Below, in pieces: positions 57,301 through 64,000 of a stretch of 64,000 bases of DNA (within the stretch, counting starts at the first letter, position 1; every line of letters starts with the position of its first letter). The notes under the pieces are model-generated. The model saw only the letters and a program-made list of their open reading frames with translations, did not search any database and was not told where the DNA came from. This stretch comes from Barthelona sp. PCE (lineage: Eukaryota > Metamonada: BaSk clade). The translations under genes were made by a program, and so were the position numbers. The stretch spans positions 124,001 to 188,000 of the forward strand of contig JAUFOR010000003.1 of NCBI GenBank assembly GCA_040285745.1, in the 5' to 3' direction.

Positions 57301-57415
57301 TTGCCTTCATTCCGAGACCTGGAGGAGGAAAAAAATCGCTTGGAAAGCTGGGAATACCTCCATTAGCTGTTGGTGGAAGGAATGTGTTGTTATTGTGTGC
57401 CCCGCCAAAGTCCAT
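54323..57415 (-). CDS. SCAPER-like protein
   Basis: 1030 residues, ATG start (MDFGGAHNNNTFLPPTANGG). A Ser/Pro-rich head (about 1-110) and acidic region lead to a long basic coiled coil (about 265-385: RREEKHKKIKEQAQKQLRRV, RSRLESIAEKASAE). Then a C2H2 zinc finger (CKICNVVLKTEADLMAHVQT near 398-417 with a second His in RSH). The C-terminal half is helical. This order, coiled coil, finger, helical tail, is that of SCAPER, the S-phase cyclin-A-associated protein in the ER, which also acts in ciliary biology in animals. Lengths of animal proteins are about 1400, so this one is shorter mainly at the N-terminus. The identification is by architecture and the finger sequence. Confidence 0.72.
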   Translation of the reverse strand: MDFGGAHNNNTFLPPTANGGIPSFPSDFFPPPGLGMKARVPSGILTPSIDSFPDNSPLTAPPLFDSFSIFNSTDSGYFFDPSAAPTGDIKIIQRSPSKLSETQVNMQEINLDINVTSGKDYVSDLISALEEFSQDFTLPDDEDKIEVVRERIKPHIQILLEKLAISDIFTTAIEYSEELVIEPVVDHIDDTESIASSIDVLSDFEDSINDSFLDSFNASREEEKGKGGVMWIIEENVDELNKSPIKTAVSPQITPVKRLDFNEKIKLAEKRREEKHKKIKEQAQKQLRRVDEVRLMQEIERQNRKAEIDHKLTTAEQKKNQHLTTVSERARDQTREVQNRVQLLKLADLEKQRKGLKELNHRLSDSEKRRRSRLESIAEKASAETVKVNAAKKRRNIRLCKICNVVLKTEADLMAHVQTRSHLENVRSYTLSANDVSSELVFGRGYQPNTAHVDPDRMKGLKRKYKRIRTKIYARSRQFKESYVIVKTMYATQAQCISSTLNSMPKRMRRPINEILEQMFASDAQGIITNIVQYERSLLTLRKFFRAEHEEAVLHVFLPEALCRGFNAQNNTTRSLVILCHVMSDMLKHRRIVDFIMRTGGYVHIISLLSRLLPGTPCFGGSKHCLLGDTLDIVPNNNKGGRTGCIEHELIPHVIKLLTDIIRETTEFMFDLREDVEEEEACKIEEGLLMQMSVDKPKNEEEETEAQKRLASSRYDTTIQEYHDLTSMVQLAGVLHKVAARFGAVQDFGLSNSTNEMVHEFIDFISTIIANAEYLSFGIQLSFLKIIYETDLFNIPFMLLSLGLPFINHFVTEELPFKLLMGVIVDFSQMIRCLTQFLKFDRFVTRRIADRMKLNSDDKLFGRGGNELEVFSISEQLKSTSSLQHVLLHTCSRILLFARNRSESVFETLFLNVIELINEFTQHGLFFFLTNSFQIAKNQPSTTLLSILGEDLQTFDEKIDALEDRLEEEEEEAEEFADFYRELCFFMASILRNVVEDESTSRVVIDVFQWSTLEKFIPEHMEKLKALIEE

Positions 57416-57496
57416 AAACTTTTGATGCGCTTATGAAAGAGAAAAGAAAGAAATGCTAATACAAAAAAAATCGAAATCCATCATCAATTTACATTT

Positions 57497-58150
57497 TTAA
57501 ACAAAGTGATATCCAGAATCTGTATCTGAAAAAGCTTCTGTACGCGTAATACGTACTGGATTACTATTACAACGAGGTCTCCTTCGTGGCATTGATACGT
57601 TAGGTACCCTGTTACCAACATCCATCGAAACCTGTGCTTCCTCATATTCCAATAGCCCAGGACTGCTTCTAATGTTATCATTTATATGCTGTTCTATTAC
57701 ATCAAAATCATCTTCATACCCTAAATTATTGTTTGAAACATATAAGTCGGCAGAGACAAGATCATTGTTTTGAACAACATACTGGTGAACACCACAATAT
57801 GTGACACTCCCCCCACTACCTATTTCTGATGATAATGAATGTTCTGATGATGATGATGATAATGTTTCATTGCAACTTCCATTCTGTGTGGGTAAATTCC
57901 TTAAAATATTAACGTTGTGATGGTTGCCTTCCACATTTGTGGGATAGAATCCTGCTAACTGCATTTGTAAACTGTTGTTTTCTCTGACTAACTCTTCTAT
58001 CTCCTGTCTTGAGTTCTTTGCTATTGTCTTAAGTGTCATTATGTCCCTATCTTTGCTCTCTATAACATCAGATTGTTCTTCTAGCTTATACATAAGCTCT
58101 TCAATCTTTCTTTCAAGCATTTCAGTATCATTTTGTTCAACCCTAGGCAT
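57497..58150 (-). CDS. Short N-terminal coiled coil with Ser-rich tail
   Basis: 217 residues from the ATG at 58150 (MPRVEQNDTEMLERKIEELM); an upstream TTG is rejected. A coiled coil (about 10-65) is followed by a Ser-rich stretch (TLSSSSSEHSLSSE), a less ordered region, and a basic end (PRRRPRCNSNPVRIT) leading to FSDTDSGYHFV. No known domain. The start sequence ACCCTAGGCATG context is shared with the MPRVRK genes, and the MPxV plus coiled-coil layout with the protein at 17639-18337. They may be paralogues that share a head, or the similarity may be short and accidental. Confidence 0.6.
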   Translation of the reverse strand: MPRVEQNDTEMLERKIEELMYKLEEQSDVIESKDRDIMTLKTIAKNSRQEIEELVRENNSLQMQLAGFYPTNVEGNHHNVNILRNLPTQNGSCNETLSSSSSEHSLSSEIGSGGSVTYCGVHQYVVQNNDLVSADLYVSNNNLGYEDDFDVIEQHINDNIRSSPGLLEYEEAQVSMDVGNRVPNVSMPRRRPRCNSNPVRITRTEAFSDTDSGYHFV

Positions 58151-58522
58151 GTCCTCGTCCAAGCTTACCTAAAGTTGGTGAAATGGAATGAATGTTAGAA
58201 AACAGGTTAAAGAACAACTTTGATAATATTCCAGCCAATTATTGTGGCAAATGCTTACAAAAAACATATGTTCAAAGATGCTTAACACCAGAAAAAGCAA
58301 CAACCGTAACCAAAAATGGGTTTTTCACAATTAGTTGCGTTACACAGCATTCTTTGTGTCAAACGTGTTTGTAGTTCCAATGGAAACATTAGTGAGGACT
58401 AAAAACAGACAAAAACATGCTTCACATTTTCTGTCATAATTAAAGACGGTAAATCGTTTTGTACATATAGTTTCCGGATTATATCCCATCCAAGCATTCC
58501 TAAACACTTTATATAAACTAAA
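58151..58522. other. AT-rich divergent intergenic region
   Basis: About 370 bp between divergent starts of the coiled-coil gene and the ABC transporter. A 60-codon frame (58192-58374) rich in Cys has no domain and is not called. Both promoters should lie here. A run ttatataaactaaaatg precedes the ABC start. Confidence 0.4.
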
Positions 58523-60850
58523 ATGGGTTCATTTTCTAAGCTTTTCAAAAAGCACACGTTAGAAGCATCGAAGGACAGATCCTTCATCATATTCGAGGTC
58601 ACGATCACTCTGCTGTTCCTGATTCTCATCCCTGCTTCACGTTCTCTCATCGAGCAACTAAACCCTGATTTGATAAGCAGACACGTTCCTGCTAACATGG
58701 ATCCTGCCGTCAGCGTACTCAATGGCTCTCTTGCAGGCACAATCCCAGTTTACTTCCCTACTTCCATCGCAGCTGATGTTGGTTCCCTCCAGCCAGGCTC
58801 CTGTTCTGGTTTTCTGTGTGACACTAAACTTGTTTGGTCAAGTGGATCACTCGCTGTGCCCAACTTCACACCTTCTTATTCGGTTAAACGCTCACTCGAA
58901 CAGTTTATCGTCGATGAATGGTTCGACCTAGATCCCACGTTCCCAACGTACGGTTCCATCCTTGAAATCAGCGAATTCTCGTTGACTGGATCCACCGAAT
59001 TCATTATTCACGAGAACCAGACTAATCCTATTGGACCTTTACGCATGACCGACGCTGCTTCAACGATTATGAAAGGTTGGGTTAAACAGAAGGTCGCGAA
59101 GGATATCGAGTTCAGCACACAGGTGTTCCCTTCAGATGCAACAACCGTCGGTATTAACATCGAGGTTCAAATGCTGGGACCATACATGCTGTACCTCCTC
59201 CTGTTCCCTATGCCTTTTATTGTCACCATGATTGTTAACGAAAAGGTCAAGGGTATGAAGGACCTCCTGCTGTCTTCTGGTCTTCGTAACTCTACATATT
59301 GGCTAGCTTGTCTTTCTTTCTCCATGTGCTTTTGTCTCGCCTCAAACGCACTGCTTTACATCATCGGATTCTCCCTTCGACTTGATTTCTTCGTACATAC
59401 AAGCTTCTGGTTGATTCTACTAATGTTTATTATCTGGGATATGTTTTTGGTCATGACGTCTGTTTTTATCGCTTCTTTCTTTTCTTCTGCACGCTTCGTT
59501 GCACTCATCTCATTCATCGTTGTATTTATGGTTTCTGAACCCTCGAGCGGTACCGCAATGCTCGCCCTGGGTCCTGAAGAAGTCTCTGATATTCTTCTCA
59601 TTCCAACGATTGCCATCACCAAGATCTGCACACATATGAATGCACTCGCTGTGGACGGAGACGTTGAATTATCCCGACTCACTGAAGGTGGTACTCTCAC
59701 AGAATACTATAAGCACTTGCTCCTAGGTATTCTTCTGTGTGGTATCATCTATGCTTTCATCATCCTTCTCCGCATTCTGAATTCCAAGCGTAAGAACCGT
59801 ACTGTCTACGATGGTGATGCCATTGTCAACAACGCTACGGTGTCCATCGCCGCTGACCTACTCGAGGTCGAGGAGCAGAACGCAATGAGTAACGAGGGTG
59901 TTATCACCATCAAACATGCTGTCGTACAGTACCCCGAGATGGATCGTCCTGCTGTCAATAACCTCTCGTTCGTCTGCCACAAGGGTGAGATCACCGTCCT
60001 CGCTGGTATCAACGGTGCCGGTAAGTCATCACTGTGTAAGGCCATCAGTGGTATCAACAAGCTCAGCAACGGTGACATCATTGTTGATGGCTGTTCTGTC
60101 AACAACGATATCCAGGGTGTCCGTCAGAAGCTCGGTGTATGTCCTCAAGATTCGATCTTCTGGCCTTCTTTGAGCGCCAGACTTCATTTAGAGGTGTTTG
60201 GTACGATCAGAGGCTCAAAAGGAGAAGTGCTTGAGAAGGAAATCGATGATTTGCTGGAGCAGATGAATTTGTCAGAACACGCAAACAGACCTGTGAAGGG
60301 TTTCTCAGGCGGTATGAAGCGTCGTCTTGTTGCTGCCATGGCATTTGTCGGAGATCCAGACATCCTTGTCCTTGATGAAGTGTCAACTTCTCTCTCTCCC
60401 GATCTCGCCATTGAGTTGCAATCTTATGTACGTAAAATCGCAAAAGACAAAACTGTCATTTTGACAACTCATTCAATTTCAGAAGTCGAAGCTCTAGCCG
60501 ATAAGATCTATCTCATCAGTAATGGCTCCCCTATTGCAGTTGGAACTACACAAGAGCTGAAGAAGCGCTTTGGCGACGGTTACAACGTCGTTCTAGTTGG
60601 TGAAACCGGCGAAGATGTTACACCGAAGGCAGACATCTTCAAGAACGAGTTCCAAACTGCAGAACTTGTTGATATCAAGGATAAAACTGCTTCTTTCCGG
60701 GTTTCTGATGTTGCAGTCAGTGAACTCTTCAGGTTCTTGTCAGACATGACCATTAACCACTTTTCTGTTTCATACACTTCCTTGCAGGACGTTTTGAGCA
60801 ACCTAGTTGCTCAACAATCTTCTTCTGCTACTGATTCTGCAAAGGAATAA
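58523..60850 (+). CDS. ABCA-type half-size ABC transporter
   Basis: 775 residues, ATG start (MGSFSKLFKKHTLEASKDRS). One N-terminal span near 20-40, a soluble lumenal loop (about 45-210), then about six spans (211-425) with the ABCA-like MIVNEKVKGMKDLLLSSGLR between spans. The ATPase is near 455-690: Walker A GINGAGKSSL near 493, signature VKGFSGGMKRRL near 593, Walker B ILVLDEVS near 613 and H-loop TTHSISEVEALAD near 650. ABCA proteins move lipids. This has one half (TMD-NBD), common in protists; it would act as a dimer. The D-loop reads STSLSPDL where most have TTGLDPxxR. GC use is above average. Confidence 0.9.
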   Translation: MGSFSKLFKKHTLEASKDRSFIIFEVTITLLFLILIPASRSLIEQLNPDLISRHVPANMDPAVSVLNGSLAGTIPVYFPTSIAADVGSLQPGSCSGFLCDTKLVWSSGSLAVPNFTPSYSVKRSLEQFIVDEWFDLDPTFPTYGSILEISEFSLTGSTEFIIHENQTNPIGPLRMTDAASTIMKGWVKQKVAKDIEFSTQVFPSDATTVGINIEVQMLGPYMLYLLLFPMPFIVTMIVNEKVKGMKDLLLSSGLRNSTYWLACLSFSMCFCLASNALLYIIGFSLRLDFFVHTSFWLILLMFIIWDMFLVMTSVFIASFFSSARFVALISFIVVFMVSEPSSGTAMLALGPEEVSDILLIPTIAITKICTHMNALAVDGDVELSRLTEGGTLTEYYKHLLLGILLCGIIYAFIILLRILNSKRKNRTVYDGDAIVNNATVSIAADLLEVEEQNAMSNEGVITIKHAVVQYPEMDRPAVNNLSFVCHKGEITVLAGINGAGKSSLCKAISGINKLSNGDIIVDGCSVNNDIQGVRQKLGVCPQDSIFWPSLSARLHLEVFGTIRGSKGEVLEKEIDDLLEQMNLSEHANRPVKGFSGGMKRRLVAAMAFVGDPDILVLDEVSTSLSPDLAIELQSYVRKIAKDKTVILTTHSISEVEALADKIYLISNGSPIAVGTTQELKKRFGDGYNVVLVGETGEDVTPKADIFKNEFQTAELVDIKDKTASFRVSDVAVSELFRFLSDMTINHFSVSYTSLQDVLSNLVAQQSSSATDSAKE

Positions 60851-60925
60851 CCCCAAATAAATTATTTTCATTATTTTTCATTACATTAACCAGAAAGCAA
60901 CTTTTTTACTATGTTAATTATTAAG

Positions 60926-61984
60926 TTAGAAGCTCTCTGTATCACTATCTTCTTCCTCAGCTGTCACATCGTTAATAATTATACTAGTGACAGGCTTCTC
61001 GTGCCCTTGGAAAGATAATATGGCAGTGTCACTCTCCAGGTCATAAACATTCACACAGCAATCTGAGCTACCCGTAACAATAAACTCACTGTTGCTGTTA
61101 AACTCTACATCGAATACCCAATCCCTGTGACCAACAAAAGTGTTCACTGGCTTCAAACCGTCCAGTATATTGTACACCTTAGCGGTACAATCAGCACTGG
61201 CTGTTGCAAAATACATATTAAGTGGGCACACACACACCTTTAGCAAATACTTCTTATGAGGCTTGAACCGTGTATGTAGAATCCATCCAGAGTCGCAAAC
61301 GTCGATATCGGGCGTGGGGATGCGTGGTTTCATCAGCAATGGTAACATGTCACTCTCATCCTTACGCTGGTGAGTGGGAATCGAAATGTAAGGTAAGAAA
61401 TGCTCATCTTCCTGGGAAATAGTGCTAAAAACAAGCACCTCCCCGTCCCTCATGCCGACAAAAACCAGAACACCGTCTGAGGTCGCTGAAATAGACTGAA
61501 CTGAAACACCTAACTTAACGTTAATGACGTGGCTAACCTCTGAACTCTTTAAATTGATGATATGGATGCGACCGTCTGATGTTCCGGCGACAACTATGCC
61601 ATACACGGGCAGAACGCATACGCAATTCACTGGCGTCTGTAAATCGAATGTGGTGGGAATTGTTCGGTCTTGGAAGTTCCAGAACTTGACTGTTCCGTCC
61701 TCGGAGCTCGAAATAACAAACTGAGATCGTGGATAGAACTTAACGTCTGTAACATTACCGCTATGATGCTGAAACGTTTCTATGGCCTTATCGTACTCAT
61801 AAAGCATGATCTTATAGATCGCGCTGGCGCCGCCTGCAACTAGAAAGTCCTGCTCCTCAGAAAGAGCAAGACAATTTATCTGACTCTTTCCCTGTATATG
61901 AAATTTGTGCTCCTCAGTGTGGTCTGTCACGCTCCACAGCCGAATCGTTGAGTCAAAGCCCGTTGATGCGAGTGTTATCGACAT
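60926..61984 (-). CDS. LST8: TOR complex WD-repeat subunit LST8
   Basis: 352 residues, ATG start (MSITLASTGFDSTIRLWSVT). The seven-blade pattern follows LST8 closely: GFDSTIRLW, then SQINCLALSEEQDFLVAGG, GNVTDVKFYPRSQFVISSSE, DGTVKFW, the short TPVNCVCVLP blade, SADCTAKVYN, GHRDWVFDVEFNSNSEFIVT, SSDCCVNVYDLES and FQGHEKPVTSIIINDV. The last two match the LST8 block GHQRWVWDCAFS...SSDHYVRLWEL. LST8 holds the TOR kinase domain in TORC1/TORC2. A ~30-residue insertion (about 210-240) is seen between blades 5 and 6. It ends an acidic tail (AEEEDSDTESF). The 31-bp gap to the next minus-strand gene is very short. Confidence 0.87.
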   Translation of the reverse strand: MSITLASTGFDSTIRLWSVTDHTEEHKFHIQGKSQINCLALSEEQDFLVAGGASAIYKIMLYEYDKAIETFQHHSGNVTDVKFYPRSQFVISSSEDGTVKFWNFQDRTIPTTFDLQTPVNCVCVLPVYGIVVAGTSDGRIHIINLKSSEVSHVINVKLGVSVQSISATSDGVLVFVGMRDGEVLVFSTISQEDEHFLPYISIPTHQRKDESDMLPLLMKPRIPTPDIDVCDSGWILHTRFKPHKKYLLKVCVCPLNMYFATASADCTAKVYNILDGLKPVNTFVGHRDWVFDVEFNSNSEFIVTGSSDCCVNVYDLESDTAILSFQGHEKPVTSIIINDVTAEEEDSDTESF

Positions 61985-62015
61985 TAAGGAAAGAATTTCA
62001 AAAACATATGTTTAC

Positions 62016-64000
62016 TTAATCTGTTACAGTAATGAGATCGTCCACAACCATCAATATGACGTCTTCGAGGTATTCGTCCACAAATTTATCCAAAAACTTT
62101 TCCAACTCAACAGTCACCTGTCGATCAACAACTCTCTCAACCATACCACCCAATTGCTGTATGTTAGCTGTAAAGTCAGACTCTGTGGCGGCCAGTATGC
62201 TTGCATCGAAGCTCTCAGATGCAAATTCAAAGAAAAAACAAACCTTTCTAAACAAAACTATACACTGCTCTAAATTCGTGTAAGAAGACAACATAGAGTT
62301 AAGATTAAACCGAAGCATATCATACACGGGGTACAAACTGTTAATTTTCTTTGATTTACGAGCAAAAACATTGAAAACAAACGTAGCTTGCTTCTCTAAC
62401 TGGTTCCAATAATTCTTAAGCAATCCAAATTTGATATCAATAGTTGCGGAGGGAAGCCCAAACGTTGCATTTTCGTTAGATATGAAGCTGAATGGGATCT
62501 GTAACACACGGAACAAGAGCGGGAAGAAGCACTCGGATTTCAAGAAGGTTTGGAAAAATATTGCGTTTCTGGAATCACTTGAAGTCTCTCTCTCTTCTTC
62601 TCCACTGTGTCCGACCTCCATCGTCTCGCAGCTGATGTGGCAGCAGTCGACAAACCAGTCCAATATCTGCAAATCCGATGCAAACAGCACTGATCGAACG
62701 AAAATACGGAAATCATCCAAATCGAGCATGACCTTTGACGGGTTGATCGTTTCGACGTCGTTCTTGAAGTACTCGCTGCTCAGAACCCAGTTGCGTTTCA
62801 ACGTACGAAGACAGTCAGTCTTTGCTTTGCTGTAACACTTCATGAGAAAGTGCAGCATTGAGTCCATCTTGATCTTTGACACGTCGATACCCCCGAAGCT
62901 GACCGTTGTCCCGGTGTATAAACGTCGAAGGCTGTTAATATAACTACTAACAATGTCCATTGGTTGCGAAATGAAAAGCTGCTGCACAACGGACTCTGCC
63001 TTCAGTGAACTGACATATGTCTTCTTTTTATCCATGAACGATCCGGAATCGGAGTCTATTATGAAGAATGCGTTAAGATAAAACAAAACAAAGTCGCAAG
63101 AAAAAGTACCGTCCAAGATCGAGAGGAAATCTCTGTTAAAGAAGACCTTTGACTTCGTCAGACCAAGGAAATATGCAGCAAGCGCGGTCTCGGAGGCGCG
63201 AATCGTCTCGTACGAGGTAAAAAAAATGGAATAAATAATTTTCGAAATTGAACGGATGCCAAGCATCATATTATCAGATCTAAATACGTCTGCACGTTCG
63301 AAAAGACCGTTAAACGGGATATAGAAAAACACAATCTGGCGCATAAGTTTGACTGTCAGATCCGTGACGACTTCGTCCTCAAAAGGAGTAATAGTCTTGA
63401 GATTAACATTTGTTGCAAATAATGATAGCAACTCTGCTTTTCTTTTACGCGATAGGCGAACGTCTTCGTTACGCTTATGCTCCTCCAAGGCAGTCTGACG
63501 CGCTTCTTCGACTCGCATCAACGTTTGGTGGAACTCTTCTCGAAGATCGTTATCAGTCAACCACTTTCTCTTCTCTTTCTCACGAAGTCGCTGATCCTCT
63601 CCTACAGCTCCCTCGTCGACTTCAACCTCTCCATCACTCAATTCCTCACTGGAGGTCTCCAACTCCTCCCATTCATAATTGTCGTCTGGGATAATGTCTA
63701 ACTCAGGTACATGTTCAAGTTCCGACAGTGACTGGTGCTCGTACATGCTCCTAGCCGAATTTTGTGTATGATGAGACCTGGCACTGAGTCGCGCATCCTC
63801 TTCTTGCAACTCCTTAACCGAGCGCATGCCGCGGACACTCGCCGGAATCTCCTCTTCTTCTTCTTCTTCGCGGAAGCTCAGAACAGATGTGTTTGATGCC
63901 GTTCTCTTGATATTACCCTTGCTCTTTCGGCTGACTAACTGAGGCTTACTCTTCGAAGTCTCTCTATCAATCTCCTTCATAGGGTCGTCCTCGTCGTCAA
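62016..64000 (-). CDS. Large acidic-headed helical protein, cut by the right edge; possible gamma-tubulin-complex relative
   Basis: The stop is at 62016. The frame is open through the last base of the window, with acidic codons (DDEDDP) before the Met at 63980, so the true start is probably outside. The visible part is about 660 residues: a basic Ser-rich segment, an acidic segment (YEWEELETSSEELSDGEVEV), a charged coil (about 125-175) and a helical C-terminal ~480 residues. That last part is reminiscent of the Spc97/Spc98 (GCP) C-terminal half, e.g. SKVFFNRDFLSILDGTFSCD, then IDIKFGLLKNYWNQLEKQAT. This is a faint impression and may be wrong. No other domain is recognised. Confidence 0.5.
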   Translation of the reverse strand, partial: DDEDDPMKEIDRETSKSKPQLVSRKSKGNIKRTASNTSVLSFREEEEEEEIPASVRGMRSVKELQEEDARLSARSHHTQNSARSMYEHQSLSELEHVPELDIIPDDNYEWEELETSSEELSDGEVEVDEGAVGEDQRLREKEKRKWLTDNDLREEFHQTLMRVEEARQTALEEHKRNEDVRLSRKRKAELLSLFATNVNLKTITPFEDEVVTDLTVKLMRQIVFFYIPFNGLFERADVFRSDNMMLGIRSISKIIYSIFFTSYETIRASETALAAYFLGLTKSKVFFNRDFLSILDGTFSCDFVLFYLNAFFIIDSDSGSFMDKKKTYVSSLKAESVVQQLFISQPMDIVSSYINSLRRLYTGTTVSFGGIDVSKIKMDSMLHFLMKCYSKAKTDCLRTLKRNWVLSSEYFKNDVETINPSKVMLDLDDFRIFVRSVLFASDLQILDWFVDCCHISCETMEVGHSGEEERETSSDSRNAIFFQTFLKSECFFPLLFRVLQIPFSFISNENATFGLPSATIDIKFGLLKNYWNQLEKQATFVFNVFARKSKKINSLYPVYDMLRFNLNSMLSSYTNLEQCIVLFRKVCFFFEFASESFDASILAATESDFTANIQQLGGMVERVVDRQVTVELEKFLDKFVDEYLEDVILMVVDDLITVTD

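Noticed and set aside
58192-58374. 60-codon Cys-rich frame upstream of the ABC transporter
   Set aside because: Two CxxC-like pairs but no zinc-finger pattern; lies in an AT-rich divergent promoter gap.

Overview
The window is 64 kb of a compact, gene-dense, almost intron-free nuclear genome from a eukaryote, most likely an anaerobic flagellate; a free-living fornicate metamonad or similar is my best guess. The evidence is the gene set. There is fermentative AdhE plus a second iron-type alcohol dehydrogenase (anaerobe). There is an SF-assemblin/beta-giardin protein, a large SFI1-type repeat protein, an LRR coiled-coil protein with SFI1-like segments and a SPATA4-like CH-domain protein (basal body and flagellum). 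The rest is ordinary eukaryotic machinery: beta-COP, TRAPPC13-like, LST8, SCAPER, a SUN-domain protein, Pcc1, a GPI ethanolamine-phosphate transferase, a mucolipin-like channel and an ABCA transporter. TAA, TAG and TGA all end real genes, so the code is standard and the hexamitid TAR=Gln code is excluded. No tRNA, rRNA, CRISPR or bacterial operon structure was seen.

Layout. 1-5.3 kb: two minus-strand genes, a karyopherin cut by the left edge and the LRR/SFI1-like protein. 5.9-11.5 kb: a giant ankyrin protein. 11.6-14.4 kb: copy A of a lineage-specific ~710-residue family (here called the MPRVRK family) between repeat arms. 15-20.5 kb: a secreted GH31 alpha-glucosidase-like enzyme, a short Ser/Arg-rich coiled-coil protein, a possible spliced small membrane protein and a propeller-like protein. 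20.9-23.6 kb: AdhE, with clearly more GC-rich, optimised codon use. 24-32.6 kb: polytopic SUN-domain protein, Pcc1, PIG-G-like enzyme, SF-assemblin, Trm82-like protein, Fe-ADH. 32.6-38.6 kb: copies B and C of the MPRVRK family around a frame-broken small gene, with repeats shared with copy A. 38.6-64 kb: cytoskeletal and membrane-traffic genes (SPATA4-like, SFI1, beta-COP, CPBP protease-like, mucolipin-like, TRAPPC13-like, HAD phosphatase, SCAPER, a second short coiled-coil protein, ABCA, LST8) and a large acidic protein cut by the right edge.

The genes are independent eukaryotic units on both strands, commonly 10-150 bp apart, and one convergent pair overlaps inside the coding sequence. The least conventional part is the set of three MPRVRK copies and their shared arms at 11.6-14.4 and 32.6-38.6 kb: copy A looks like a mosaic, copy C has a new stop codon, a neighbouring gene is frame-broken, and a dispersed repeat with an intron-like core marks the boundaries. 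Other points of interest are a SUN-like domain on a roughly ten-span membrane protein and a probable 53-nt intron at 19.0 kb.
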